DNA of 51,348 bases from a virus, in IMG/VR virus record IMGVR_UViG_3300032289_001747, positions 1 through 51,348 of that record. One strand, 5' to 3'. Both the position numbers and the translations under genes were made by a program. The notes under the pieces were generated by a model. That model made no database searches and was not told the origin of the DNA. It saw nothing but the letters and a program-made list of their open reading frames with translations. Below, in pieces: positions 23,981-34,421 of this stretch; positions within the stretch are counted from its first letter, which is position 1; each line of letters opens with the position of its first letter.

Positions 23981-26620
23981 TTATCTTTTAAATCTGAATT
24001 TTGGGGAAAACGTTTTTGGTCTTTCTTTTACTTCTTCATAATAATCAGGATTGACTATACGAACGCCCCAAGAAGCTTCTGCGCTTTCGATGTCTTCAAA
24101 AGAATCAATAGTTTGCCAACTCGGAGGAGCATTTAATCCAAAATTATTGTCATTTTGCAATATATAATATTCTCTTCCGCCAGCATCGCGTTTTCCGGAT
24201 ATTTGAAATTTAAACTCTTTACCTTCCTTTTGATACGTCCAAGTAATAATAGGTAAAGCGTCCTCACCAGCTTTTCTGTTTTTCATTAAGCTTTTAGCAC
24301 CTTCGTTTGTTACAATATTTCTTCCTGTATTTTCAACAAAAGAAAAAATTCCACCTATGTGTAAAGAACTTGCCCCTTTTCCTATAAAATGACCCTCTTG
24401 GTCAAAATTATCCAACACCATGTTTTTAGCCAATTCTTGACGTTCTGAAGGAGGATATATGTCCGATAAATAAACTGTAACTGATTCTTTTGACGGTTTG
24501 TCTCCAGATGTATTTACAAGAGGGATTACAATTCCTGTACTTGATCCCAAAATAGTAGGAAAACCAAGACCGCCTCCTTCTTTATCAAGCAAAAGATTGT
24601 TGTTTGCAAAAAGTTGAGCATACTCTGGTTTTACTTTTGAAACCGCTGTTTGAATTGACTCGTTTCTAAAATCTCTTTCTGTTGTTGATAACTGATCGGC
24701 TACAAGACCTCCTTTTGAAGGATCGTAGTGTACTTCTTTTCTATAACCGTCTTGTTTTTTATCAGCAGGTATAGCTTTTTCTTTTTTTAAAACAGCAGCT
24801 TTTATTTTTTGCTCTTCGGGAGTTAATTGACTATCTTGTCCAATCAAAATGTTCTTTATTTGTTCTTTTGTAACAAATTGATTTTTTCCATCTATCTGTA
24901 GTTCTACACCTCTTCTAAAAACAACATTTGGCGCATCTCCTAAACCTCTATTCACAAAAACATTCTTATCTAAATTTTTCAGTACTATTTCTGCTGATTC
25001 CGCAGACCTTCCTGCAAAATTAGCTTCGTTTATTTTAGCAGACTGGAATTCTTCATATGTTTTTTGGTAACGGTTGTTTTTTAAATCGTCTAAAAGAACG
25101 TTTGCATCTTTAACATTGTATCCCCATTCATTCCAAAGTTCATTTTTTAACTCTTCTGCGGTAATATTTTGGTTTTCGTTATATATCTCAATTGTTGCAC
25201 TGTAAAAATCATTCATGTTTGCCTTTGTCACAGGACGAGTTTCATCACCTCTTTTATTCCAAAAATAAGTTTGTGTTTGTTTCAAAAAAACTTCTTCCAT
25301 CCTTTGCTTATTGTTGGTAGCCACTTGAGCATCTTCTTGAATATTTCCATAATCAATAGCAACGTCTTGACCAAAACTTGCAGTTGGACCACTTTCTTTT
25401 ACCGCAATTCTTTGTTTAAGTTTTTCCAAATTAATATCATATCCATTCTTTAAAGAAAGTATGTAAGGTTGACTTAAAACGTCGCTCTTCAAATAGTCTA
25501 TTGTTCCATAAGCAACAGTTCTATATTTAGACTCGAGGCCTTTTTGAACATATTGTTGAGGCGTTAGTTCTTGTACACCAAGTTGTTCCTTAGTATAAGA
25601 CTTAAATTTTTTGGCAGCTTCTGAAGTTTTAGGTCCATAATCACCATCAATCTCTCCATTGTAAAGACCAAAGGCCTTAAGTCCTTTTTGAAGTTCTTTT
25701 ACTTTATCTTTAGTTTTGTCATCATTTTCTAAAGCAGTAACCAATGCTTGAGTTTCGTCAAACTGCTTGTTTACAACAGCAACTTTTTGATTGTGCTCGG
25801 TCACTCCTTCTTGAATATCAGAAAAATCGCTTTTTTGAAAAACACCGAATCTTTCTATTTCATATTGCTTTGCAAAGTTTTCACTTCGCAAATGTTCGTT
25901 AAGTCCTTTAAGAGCTTCATCTGTAATTGATTTTGTTCTTGACTTGAACTGCCAACCCTTGTTGTCGGGAAGATTTTCTATCTCAATATCATTGTAGCCG
26001 GCTTCCTTCATATACTTTAAAGCCTCTTCTTTTATGTCCACGTATGGAAAAACCGAAGGCTCAATAATACCTTTGTATCCAGAATCATCTGGTTTGTAAA
26101 CACCAACACCTTTTAAAAATTGAAGCTGTGCGTAATTTTTATTTACCGCAGCCCATTTTCCTCCATCGGTTGCTTTTTCTTCATACTCTTTTAGTTTCTT
26201 CATACCTTCTACAAAACTTTTTTTACGCTCTTCAAGAATAGTAGCTGTGCCCATAGCACCCCAATCTTTACTTATTTCTCTTTGAGCTTCTTTCATTAGT
26301 TGTCGATACCTGTTTCCGTCTCCGGCTAAAGCCGCCTCGTTAATAGCTTTTTGAAAGCCCTCTATTTTTTTAGCATAATTTTTAAAGGCCTCAGTGTCTC
26401 CATATTTTTCAGTTATGGTTTCGCCCTTATCATTTTTGTAAGAATACTCTTCCTCTTCAATATACTTCGGCATTTTTGCAAGTAGCTCTTGCATAGCCGC
26501 ATCTTCTTTAGCTCGGTTAGCAACTACTTGACCCCATGCCTCAAAATTAGGCATGTAAAATTCCGGCATGTATCGATCAAACGAGTAGTCGTACTGTCTT
26601 GGTTTATCGAACCTGTTCAT
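23981..26620 (-). CDS. Cargo protein with peptidoglycan-binding domain
   Basis: This is an 879-aa protein. Residues about 306-340 (VKELQKGLKAFGLYNGEIDG, then DYGPKTSEAAKKF) are a good match to the PG_binding_1 three-helix motif: L-Q-x-x-L-x-x-x-G, then G-x-(I/V)-D-G-x-Y-G-P-x-T. This domain anchors proteins to peptidoglycan. The N-terminal 260 residues are charged, Tyr-rich and helical; the C-terminus (about 640-879) is mixed with Gly-rich turns. No lytic catalytic residues are evident. Position in the cargo block, 2 nt after the 1046-aa gene and 3 nt before the 2113-aa gene, suggests an internal virion protein that meets the cell wall on ejection. The gene is AT-rich over most of its length. 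Confidence 0.82.
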   Translation of the reverse strand: MNRFDKPRQYDYSFDRYMPEFYMPNFEAWGQVVANRAKEDAAMQELLAKMPKYIEEEEYSYKNDKGETITEKYGDTEAFKNYAKKIEGFQKAINEAALAGDGNRYRQLMKEAQREISKDWGAMGTATILEERKKSFVEGMKKLKEYEEKATDGGKWAAVNKNYAQLQFLKGVGVYKPDDSGYKGIIEPSVFPYVDIKEEALKYMKEAGYNDIEIENLPDNKGWQFKSRTKSITDEALKGLNEHLRSENFAKQYEIERFGVFQKSDFSDIQEGVTEHNQKVAVVNKQFDETQALVTALENDDKTKDKVKELQKGLKAFGLYNGEIDGDYGPKTSEAAKKFKSYTKEQLGVQELTPQQYVQKGLESKYRTVAYGTIDYLKSDVLSQPYILSLKNGYDINLEKLKQRIAVKESGPTASFGQDVAIDYGNIQEDAQVATNNKQRMEEVFLKQTQTYFWNKRGDETRPVTKANMNDFYSATIEIYNENQNITAEELKNELWNEWGYNVKDANVLLDDLKNNRYQKTYEEFQSAKINEANFAGRSAESAEIVLKNLDKNVFVNRGLGDAPNVVFRRGVELQIDGKNQFVTKEQIKNILIGQDSQLTPEEQKIKAAVLKKEKAIPADKKQDGYRKEVHYDPSKGGLVADQLSTTERDFRNESIQTAVSKVKPEYAQLFANNNLLLDKEGGGLGFPTILGSSTGIVIPLVNTSGDKPSKESVTVYLSDIYPPSERQELAKNMVLDNFDQEGHFIGKGASSLHIGGIFSFVENTGRNIVTNEGAKSLMKNRKAGEDALPIITWTYQKEGKEFKFQISGKRDAGGREYYILQNDNNFGLNAPPSWQTIDSFEDIESAEASWGVRIVNPDYYEEVKERPKTFSPKFRFKR

Positions 26621-26622
26621 GG

Positions 26623-29600
26623 TTATCCGTTGGGGTTTTGATTTTGAGTAATTTGAGAAGCTTTTCCAATCATGGTTATTGCTGTATCGTAGTCTTCTTG
26701 CGTCAAAGGAGTTCCTCTACGCAACTTTTCAAGAATAGCATCGGCGTTTTTACCAAACACCTGCCAGTTACCATCAACCTGTTTAAGGAGCGCAACAGAC
26801 TCTCTAAACTGATTAGTAAAGATGTCTTGTTTATTTTTGTACAAGTCTTTGTACATCTGCGCCTTGTACAACTGATTGCCGACATTGGAGAGGTCACTGA
26901 AGAACTGTCTTCCAAAGTCACGTTGAGCAGCTTCGTTCTGCGACTGGATGTTCTGACGACGAATACGTTCAGCAGCTTCCATAGCTCCCAGGTTCATCCG
27001 TGTATTGGCTTCTTCAGCTCTAAGTGCATTATTCATAGCTCTTTCCTCCAGTTTAGCTCTGATGGCATTTCTCTCAGCATTGGTGTACGTTTGCATATCC
27101 AAAGCTCTTTGAACGTTTGCACTCCGAGCTTGGTTCGATGCCAATGCAGCATTACGATTGTACATAGCTTCATTGAGAGCAGCAGCAAGATTAACGTTTC
27201 TACCGGCCATCATGTTGTTGACCAACCCGGCTTCCCTGTTTAAACGCAACTGTTCCTTCTCTGCTGGTTGCAAAGCATCGTATAGGGATTTACCCAAGGC
27301 AAGACCTTTGAGTCCAATAGAGGCGTACTCAAGAGGTCGTAGGCGCATACCTTCTTCTCCCATATTGTTTGTTTGAGGGGTTGTAGCAAGTTGACCCGTA
27401 GGAGTTGTTGCTACAGGTTGTGGTGTATAAATAGGATTTAAATTAAAAGGCTCATCCAAAGGAGTTTGAAGTTCTTGATCCGATGTGTAAGAAACCATTG
27501 GCAAGTTTCCATCAGGATTTTCTAAAGGTAAATACTTTGCCCTTTCTTGAGCATCTTTAATCAGTGCCTCCTTTTCTTTTCCATAAAGTGCTCCTTGAAC
27601 TGCATTTCCTCTTGTCAAAGGAGGAAGTTGATAGTTTTGAAACGGTATTGAAAGTTCAGGAACAACTCCTTGACGATAAGGAATTGTTGTTTGAACCTGT
27701 GGTTGCGGTGTTGGTAAACCCGCCATTGGATTAGTATACGGTTGAGGTGCAGAAGCACTAATTCCGCGATTTACCAAATTTGCATACGGTCCTGTTGCAA
27801 CAGATTTTTGAAAAGGAAACAGTTGTTGTAAATTCAAATACGTTTCATTTGCCCTTATTTGATTACCGATTGCTGCAATTTCCTCAAGAGAAGGAGGTAA
27901 TTCACCACCGTCAGGATACTGCGGCATATACCCTCCGTTCTTCCACGTAGCTCTTGCATACGCACGGAAGTGAGGATTACCTTCCAAGTTCTTCTTATGT
28001 CTTGCGTAGAAGGCATCCTTAGCTTTCTCACTGGGGTTGTTCTTCAAGTCAGGATCACCAAAAAACTTTACCGTTCCGTCCGGACCAGTAACCTTGTGCG
28101 TCTTTCCCTTACGCTCATTGCTACGAGTAACCGTATAGCCACCATCACCAAACTCCGGTAGCATACCACCCATTTCATAGTTAGCAAGATTTAAATCCGG
28201 CATAGAATCAATGAATCCACCGTCTTCGTGTTTCTTAGCCATAGCTTTAAAGGTCTTAGCCAAGTTATACCGCTTAGAACCCGGAGGACAAGAAGGACCA
28301 CCAAACTTACTACCGGTACACACACCCTCTGTTCCCCGGCGTTTGATGGAAGCAGTAGCCTTTTGAATCCAACCGCCTTTCTTGTATTCATCCAGAGGTG
28401 CTTCTGGTACTTGCAGCATACCGCCGTTCTGATATGGGTAGGTAGGAAAGTCAAGACCACCACCCCAACGGAACTCACCGCCTTCTTGAGGCATTTGTTG
28501 TTCCATTCCTTGCGGCATTGGTTGACCTTGACCTTGTTGCATCATCTGTTGCTGCATCATCATCTGCATCATTTGCTCTTGAGACATCTGAGGTTGTCCT
28601 TGTTGCATAGACATCTGCTGCATTTGATCGGGACCTTGTAAAGCCTCCCTCAACATTTCTGCCTCTTCTCTTTCCTTAGCTTCCCGCGCAGCTTCATTCT
28701 TTTGGATGAGCATCTTCATTTCCTTCTCCATTGTCTTCTTGGACAAAGGATCCCGTTTACCCTTGTATCGGTTGGCAATGGATTTAGAAATTTGAGCAAA
28801 GGTCTTACCGTTCTCTCCAAGGGTATCGGAGAACACATAGTTGTTCCAGGACGTTTCCTTCTTCTCGATTTCACCAACGGCCTTTTTAGGGTTGGTAGTA
28901 GGATTACCGCGACCATCAACCATCTGACCGCCGTCTTCGTGGGTAGGAGCATTGTATTGTTTCAGCATACCGCCGTGAGAAAACTTTTTAACCATTTCCG
29001 TTTTGTAGTTTCTTGTAAAGAGGTCAGCCTCCTTTTCTGAATTAAAAGGAATAAACTCCCCTGTGTTAAAAGCATGGTTTATAGCTTCTGTAGGAGTAAG
29101 CATTTGAAGTTTGTTTGCACTCCCTCCTTGTACTATATTTGGAAATGCTATAGCTCCGTTATCAACAGTTGCATACCCCATTAGATGAGTAGCCGGAACA
29201 CCTAAGACATTTGTGCTGGGAGCATTTGGGTCAACAATCCGCTGAACAAAATTCTTATTTGCGTTGGCCGCAAGTTGGTTCTTTACCATTTGGTGAACAT
29301 TTAAACTGTCCATCAAATTTGGATTTACTGGCCCACCATAAGCATATTGTCCCAACATTGATTTAGTATCTATCCCCGGTGTCATCTTTTCATTGGCCAT
29401 CATATTGCCACTGGACAAACCATAAGGATTGACAGTTGCAGTAGCTCTTGTCTTATTGGACATCTGCATCGGAGGTTGACTGGTCATTGCAGATGAAGTA
29501 CCTGCCGCTTGTGCCCCTTGACTAATACCATCTCCTGCACCAGGAAGCATTTTGTTTAAAAATGTAGTTCCAATACCCACAGTAGCACCACCCACAAACT

Positions 29601-29763
29601 TGTTGATAGGTTCAACCACCTTAAATGCTCCACGTCCAAAATCGCTACTCATCTTTGGATCGTAGAAGTTCTGACCACTCAATGCTTCAAAGGGAGAGGC
29701 CAAAGTATTGACGAACATCTTTCCGAGGTCGCCAAAAATGTTTCCTTTACGTTTTCTGCCCAT
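26623..29763 (-). CDS. Cargo/structural protein with GG-motif repeats and Gln/Met-rich tract
   Basis: This is a 1046-aa protein. Through residues about 130-640 a short motif recurs about ten times: a hydrophilic residue, GG, then M/Y/F/W, often before a Pro-rich turn (YAYGGPV, FSHGGML, HEDGGQM, YQNGGML, KKGGWI, HEDGGFI, YEMGGML, FGDGGYT, WKNGGYM, YPDGGEL). Residues about 375-425 are a Gln/Met tract. Around 540-610, KTHKVTGPDG and FYARHKKNL with FRAYARATW match a small domain found in phage and large-DNA-virus proteins (DUF5872-like). CTGSKFGGPSCPPGSKRYNL precedes it. The N-terminus is basic with amphipathic helices, the C-terminus is Asn/Ala-rich and helical. Its place just after the muzzle-like gene fits crAss cargo protein 1. 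The stop and start share a base with the 1552-aa gene. Confidence 0.8.
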   Translation of the reverse strand: MGRKRKGNIFGDLGKMFVNTLASPFEALSGQNFYDPKMSSDFGRGAFKVVEPINKFVGGATVGIGTTFLNKMLPGAGDGISQGAQAAGTSSAMTSQPPMQMSNKTRATATVNPYGLSSGNMMANEKMTPGIDTKSMLGQYAYGGPVNPNLMDSLNVHQMVKNQLAANANKNFVQRIVDPNAPSTNVLGVPATHLMGYATVDNGAIAFPNIVQGGSANKLQMLTPTEAINHAFNTGEFIPFNSEKEADLFTRNYKTEMVKKFSHGGMLKQYNAPTHEDGGQMVDGRGNPTTNPKKAVGEIEKKETSWNNYVFSDTLGENGKTFAQISKSIANRYKGKRDPLSKKTMEKEMKMLIQKNEAAREAKEREEAEMLREALQGPDQMQQMSMQQGQPQMSQEQMMQMMMQQQMMQQGQGQPMPQGMEQQMPQEGGEFRWGGGLDFPTYPYQNGGMLQVPEAPLDEYKKGGWIQKATASIKRRGTEGVCTGSKFGGPSCPPGSKRYNLAKTFKAMAKKHEDGGFIDSMPDLNLANYEMGGMLPEFGDGGYTVTRSNERKGKTHKVTGPDGTVKFFGDPDLKNNPSEKAKDAFYARHKKNLEGNPHFRAYARATWKNGGYMPQYPDGGELPPSLEEIAAIGNQIRANETYLNLQQLFPFQKSVATGPYANLVNRGISASAPQPYTNPMAGLPTPQPQVQTTIPYRQGVVPELSIPFQNYQLPPLTRGNAVQGALYGKEKEALIKDAQERAKYLPLENPDGNLPMVSYTSDQELQTPLDEPFNLNPIYTPQPVATTPTGQLATTPQTNNMGEEGMRLRPLEYASIGLKGLALGKSLYDALQPAEKEQLRLNREAGLVNNMMAGRNVNLAAALNEAMYNRNAALASNQARSANVQRALDMQTYTNAERNAIRAKLEERAMNNALRAEEANTRMNLGAMEAAERIRRQNIQSQNEAAQRDFGRQFFSDLSNVGNQLYKAQMYKDLYKNKQDIFTNQFRESVALLKQVDGNWQVFGKNADAILEKLRRGTPLTQEDYDTAITMIGKASQITQNQNPNG

Positions 29764-32700
29764 TATCGAGGAGTTTTAATAGTTGTAACTGAATTGATGT
29801 TAATTGCTGTTCCGTAACTTGGAGTGTCCGGCTCATACCACAATCTGGATGCAGCCCACTTACCTCGTACAAAGTCCATATTGAACTGTGAGGCGTTCGA
29901 ATCTATGTTTACGGGTACTAAGTCCACCCAACCGTTTCCGAAGCCGTCAGCGTCAAAATAAGACTGTATATCGGCCCATCCACGAGATACTACTGGAATG
30001 GTAGTAGCCAAGTTGTAGAATCCGCTGGTTCTATACTCATCCGCAACACGAACGACGTTCTTGGTAGTGTTGCTCCAACCAATGTTTCCAAAAGGATTGG
30101 TTTGTTGATTCAACAAAGCTACTGCCACTTTTCCACTGTTTTGCTCTTCGTTGTACACCATTGCCCCGTCGAGGGTAGCGTAGTTGTTGTCCTCTACCCA
30201 CTGCCGGGTAATTCCGTCCCAGTACTTGGTGTGACCAACCCACTTCAGAGAATCAACGTCAAACGTCTGGAAGCTCTTGGTAACAGTTTCTACAAACGAC
30301 GGCCACATAAATCCGTAGAAGTTCAAGAACGTATCTGTTCCGTGTTTCCAAGCGTAGTCGTTGTGTCGATCATTGAACGTATAAAAGTACAGATTGTCGC
30401 TGTAACTGTAAGACGGCATATAAGAGTGCCAGGATACCCAAGACTTGTTGAGGAACGAGTAGGACATTGTCCAACACCGACTGATAAAGTAGTCCTTGTT
30501 GTCAAAGTCAATTCTTATATATGCTTCTCCGTCCCAGTGTACAAATTCACACTTCTCGGAATCATAGTACAAGTTGTTCTCAATTGGTTCTTCAGGTGGT
30601 TCAACCGGCAGATAACCCAAAAACGCAAACTGGTTGAGTATCTCAAAGTCACGCTTTATTACTATCAACCGTCTGAATCGAGGATCGTACACACACCGTA
30701 CTCCTACACCTTTCTTCGAGTTGTTGTGCAGACAACAGTAGTCAATACCAGACATCTGTAACTGTTGCAGCAACTTCATGGGAAGGTTATCCCTAAACCA
30801 GTTCTTGGTTCCCTGTGCAGATATTTCCTGTACACCTTCAAAGAACTGGAACACCCGACCATCCTTTGCATCTACCCAACAGTGACCAAAGGGAGTATCA
30901 CAAACAGACTGCGGTTCATCTGTACCGGCATAACCAAAGTTTCTACGTTGTACAGCTTCCGGCGGAATAGACAAGAAGTCACCGGTACCAATGTACAAGT
31001 TAGTCTGGTCCAGTTGCATCTGTTGTGGATTGGGAGCCATAAACCAAGTGGTGTCCTGGGTATGTACCAACATCCGGTTTTTATCGAACCACAGCCCGGT
31101 TATGTCACCTGTAGTAGCATCAATATCCAAGTAGTCGTTGGCAGCATTGACTCTCCAGTTCTCGGATACAGATTCATCCTGAGACTTAGGGGACCACACG
31201 ATACGGGTAGGATACAAACCATAGCAGTCGGAACAGTAGTTGATGAAGCGGTTGTAGTTGGTTCCAGTATCTACACGATTGACAAAAGCGTAGTCTTGGT
31301 TCAACCTAAACTCTTCTTGTGCGGCATTGTTGTAACGGGAAAGTATTTCTACGTCATCCGCAAATATACCGTCGGTGTAAGCAATGTTGTTGTCGGACTG
31401 AAGCGTAAAGTTAAACGAACCTGACAAACCTACATAGTGCTGCGGAAAGTAAAAAGAGTTGGGAAATATTGTAGCGTGGCGCAATTCGGAGTTGATGTCA
31501 CTCTCAAATCCGGAAAACATAACGCCTCTCATTTGACACTTTGCAGTTATAGCATAATGCGCTTGTCCTTTTGGAGCAAGTTTTTTAAATCCAAAGAAGT
31601 TAATGAAGCAGTCTCCGTTAAATGAAGCGTAGCTTTTTGTACCGGTAACTCGATGCAACAAGATGGTATCCATTGTAAACAAGTCAGAGTTTACGTTTGG
31701 ATTAAACTTCTTGACAGCTACGTAATGACACATTTGATCATCTTCATATTGAGGTGTACCTGAAGTTCCATCGGTGTGTATAATCTTACAGGAGTCATTT
31801 ATGTAATAATCTATATCCTTGTTGCAAACCGAAAATATACCAGAATGATATACATTAGTCATGTTAATAGGATAAAGAATTGCTTCAGAAACATCCACGA
31901 GTCCAGATGCATCATAGCTTCTTGGAGACACATACTTGGATTGGGTAATGTTTCTATTGTACCACTCAAACTCTCTTGCTTGGGTAGTTGTTTCTTGACC
32001 TAAAAATACAGTCCATCGTTCATCGTCCGGAGAGCTTGTTACTCCTGCACTGTAACTAATATAGTTGTATTTTTTTAAACCTTCTCTGCGATAATAATAT
32101 CCAGAATGATCTTCTGGAAAAAACTTAGATTTTGGAGAATGAAAAACTGTTGCAGTAAGTGTAAGTTTTGGAGTTTCAAGCTGATCTATCTCTAATCCTT
32201 CGGTGACAAAAAAGTTATTGTCGGAAGGATAATACGCTGAAGAAATATAAGGCGTGAGTCCATCCCAAGTAACTAAAGAGCCAGGAAACATAGGGAAAGC
32301 ATCTGCGTAATACGGAAACTTACCAGTGTCAGCAGCATTAAGACCTATGTCGGCATAATTCGGAATATACTTTACTGCGTGATAAAGTATTCCCTTGTCA
32401 ACAATAGTAGAATTAGCAGGAGTTCTTTTGGTAATTCCTATCTCGTAATACTCGACGTCATTTTCGTACTGTGCCGGAAATTGTACATTGAATACCGTAA
32501 GTGTTATTTTTTTCTTCTCTCCTTTTTTTGTTACAGGGTCAATTTTCCAAAGGTAATCTACACATCCTAAATCGGGAATACGATGATGACGAATAGGAGT
32601 ATCTACCAATACATTACCCCAATAATCTTCTCCCCAATAGTCTTCTCCGTCACAAGTTTCAACGGTTGGATATTTCTCCTCGCACTGATAATAAGCCATT

Positions 32701-34421
32701 ACGTTGAGATACTGGGAATACGTGTAGTTGTAGTTGATACCTGTGTTGAACAATAACCAACGAGGTATCAAAGTATTACCAACGGTTCCTTTTGCAGGGT
32801 CGGTGTTTAGTCCGTAACCTATATCTGTTGTTTCAGTATCAACTCCAAATTGTCTTACTTCTTCAACCCAAACTTGACTGGGATTATTAAACGGATATGG
32901 AGGTAGTGTAGGGGCCTCTACAACTAACGTATAACTGTCCCACCCCTCTCCTATTGGACACAACGCCCTACTGTAACTATAAGCATTACCAGAAGACACC
33001 ATAATGGTGTTAGTAAGATCGTTAATTACTGTAGGACTACTTGGGTCAAGAACTGCTGTCATGTCCATAGGTCTTCCTGGAACATGAAACTGCGGTCCTG
33101 TAATCCCACCTTTCATAACCGGACGAATCCAAATGGAGTATACTTCGTCCGACATGAACGTAGTGTTTTCCAAGTAGAAAGTCGTAGAGTTGTTTCTTTG
33201 ATAACTGTATGGAGAAGATCTTCTTAAATATTCTGCCGGATTTTCAAAAGGAATATAAGGATTATACATTCCTCCAGGAGTATATCCAATATTGTCACCT
33301 CCAAGATTTATTTCAAAACTTTGAGGATATACGTATGTAAATCCAATAATAGGCTTCTTTTCTTCTATGTCTTCTAAAAACCAATTTACAATAGCCTTTG
33401 AAATCTCCCGTTGGAAGATAGACCAATCGTATGTCTTCTCCTCAATATTAGCTCTCACCAATCTCCCGGTTACAATCTCGTGGCTCTTAGACTTGGTGTA
33501 AAAGGAATTGGGTACAACCAACGGTTTAGCATCTGCTCTGGTCACACTGGAAGCATTGAGCGTAGAGAACTCAAGGTAAGTGACCGTATCCGTTATTTGC
33601 CGCAAGTCGTTCGTGTAGAACGTCTCATACGTCAATCCATCACCCGTACGATAGATATTGGCGTACAACCGTAGGTAGATAACGTTTTCCGGGACGTTGG
33701 TCACAGAGAACCGTAAACGCTTATTGGTCAACGGAACACCGCCGTCGGTAGCCGGTACTTGTTCAATATTAGCACCACCATCACTGTTGTCAACGATAAT
33801 AATTTGCGCCAACTCGTTACTGACACCGATACGGTTGAGGTCACGATCAAGACACTCTACGAAGAACGTGTACGATCCCAGAGGAAGTGCGCCACCAATC
33901 AACGTAGTTTCATAAGACAGAATCGGCTGCCGGGTAAAGAAAGCTAAATCTGCTTTGGTACAGTCAAACTCTTCTCCCGTATAGTAATCCTGCAACCGGT
34001 CAATGTTGAGGTACTTGTCCGTGTTCTTACCGTCGTACAGCGTTACAATCCGCTCACAGCCGTTGATAATCTTAAACACCCCTCGAACAGGGTAACAGGG
34101 GTCAAAGCCAAGACAGTTGGTAGCCAATATCTGTTGGTAGGTACAGTCGACGGCAACTCCCAAGTAAGAGGTAGTACCGTCCGTAGAACAGACCAGTACA
34201 GAGTTGTTGTTCATTTCGACGTGACCAACAACCGTTTGTCCAGTACCTACCTGATAGCAGAATTGATTAGAAGCCTCGGATACCAGGTTTCCGTCAAACT
34301 CTGCATCGGAGACGTTCATGTTTAGGGCCGAACGCCAAGTACCCTCTGGTTGATCCAGAGGGTGCATATCGGTAATTAGACCTTTTATAGGTTTGTCGGG
34401 TTTTTCTTCAATCAGGTCCAT
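29763..34421 (-). CDS. Muzzle-like distal tail protein
   Basis: This is a 1552-aa beta-rich protein with many Tyr, Asn, Gly and Cys residues. The opening (GLITDMHPLDQPEGTWRSAL, then NMNV) and the TLYDGKNTDKYLN segment fit the large tail protein that follows the ring proteins in crAss genomes, the muzzle at the distal end of the short tail in phiCrAss001, or the stabilisation protein of older annotations. It would close the tail lumen and take part in DNA and cargo release. It follows the ring-protein gene with a 10-nt overlap and precedes the first cargo gene with a one-base overlap. The central part (bases about 31500-33400) is AT-richer than the ends. The assignment uses gene order and sequence style, not an alignment. 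Confidence 0.78.
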   Translation of the reverse strand: MDLIEEKPDKPIKGLITDMHPLDQPEGTWRSALNMNVSDAEFDGNLVSEASNQFCYQVGTGQTVVGHVEMNNNSVLVCSTDGTTSYLGVAVDCTYQQILATNCLGFDPCYPVRGVFKIINGCERIVTLYDGKNTDKYLNIDRLQDYYTGEEFDCTKADLAFFTRQPILSYETTLIGGALPLGSYTFFVECLDRDLNRIGVSNELAQIIIVDNSDGGANIEQVPATDGGVPLTNKRLRFSVTNVPENVIYLRLYANIYRTGDGLTYETFYTNDLRQITDTVTYLEFSTLNASSVTRADAKPLVVPNSFYTKSKSHEIVTGRLVRANIEEKTYDWSIFQREISKAIVNWFLEDIEEKKPIIGFTYVYPQSFEINLGGDNIGYTPGGMYNPYIPFENPAEYLRRSSPYSYQRNNSTTFYLENTTFMSDEVYSIWIRPVMKGGITGPQFHVPGRPMDMTAVLDPSSPTVINDLTNTIMVSSGNAYSYSRALCPIGEGWDSYTLVVEAPTLPPYPFNNPSQVWVEEVRQFGVDTETTDIGYGLNTDPAKGTVGNTLIPRWLLFNTGINYNYTYSQYLNVMAYYQCEEKYPTVETCDGEDYWGEDYWGNVLVDTPIRHHRIPDLGCVDYLWKIDPVTKKGEKKKITLTVFNVQFPAQYENDVEYYEIGITKRTPANSTIVDKGILYHAVKYIPNYADIGLNAADTGKFPYYADAFPMFPGSLVTWDGLTPYISSAYYPSDNNFFVTEGLEIDQLETPKLTLTATVFHSPKSKFFPEDHSGYYYRREGLKKYNYISYSAGVTSSPDDERWTVFLGQETTTQAREFEWYNRNITQSKYVSPRSYDASGLVDVSEAILYPINMTNVYHSGIFSVCNKDIDYYINDSCKIIHTDGTSGTPQYEDDQMCHYVAVKKFNPNVNSDLFTMDTILLHRVTGTKSYASFNGDCFINFFGFKKLAPKGQAHYAITAKCQMRGVMFSGFESDINSELRHATIFPNSFYFPQHYVGLSGSFNFTLQSDNNIAYTDGIFADDVEILSRYNNAAQEEFRLNQDYAFVNRVDTGTNYNRFINYCSDCYGLYPTRIVWSPKSQDESVSENWRVNAANDYLDIDATTGDITGLWFDKNRMLVHTQDTTWFMAPNPQQMQLDQTNLYIGTGDFLSIPPEAVQRRNFGYAGTDEPQSVCDTPFGHCWVDAKDGRVFQFFEGVQEISAQGTKNWFRDNLPMKLLQQLQMSGIDYCCLHNNSKKGVGVRCVYDPRFRRLIVIKRDFEILNQFAFLGYLPVEPPEEPIENNLYYDSEKCEFVHWDGEAYIRIDFDNKDYFISRCWTMSYSFLNKSWVSWHSYMPSYSYSDNLYFYTFNDRHNDYAWKHGTDTFLNFYGFMWPSFVETVTKSFQTFDVDSLKWVGHTKYWDGITRQWVEDNNYATLDGAMVYNEEQNSGKVAVALLNQQTNPFGNIGWSNTTKNVVRVADEYRTSGFYNLATTIPVVSRGWADIQSYFDADGFGNGWVDLVPVNIDSNASQFNMDFVRGKWAASRLWYEPDTPSYGTAININSVTTIKTPR

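Noticed and set aside
28228-28641. Plus-strand His/Leu-rich frame over the Gln/Met tract
   Set aside because: Antisense reading of CAG/CAA/ATG repeats in the cargo gene.
2405-34421. Stop-codon reassignment (TAG or TGA), as in some crAss-like clades
   Set aside because: The giant frames contain no in-frame stops, and TAA, TGA and TAG are all used at gene ends, so the standard code suffices.
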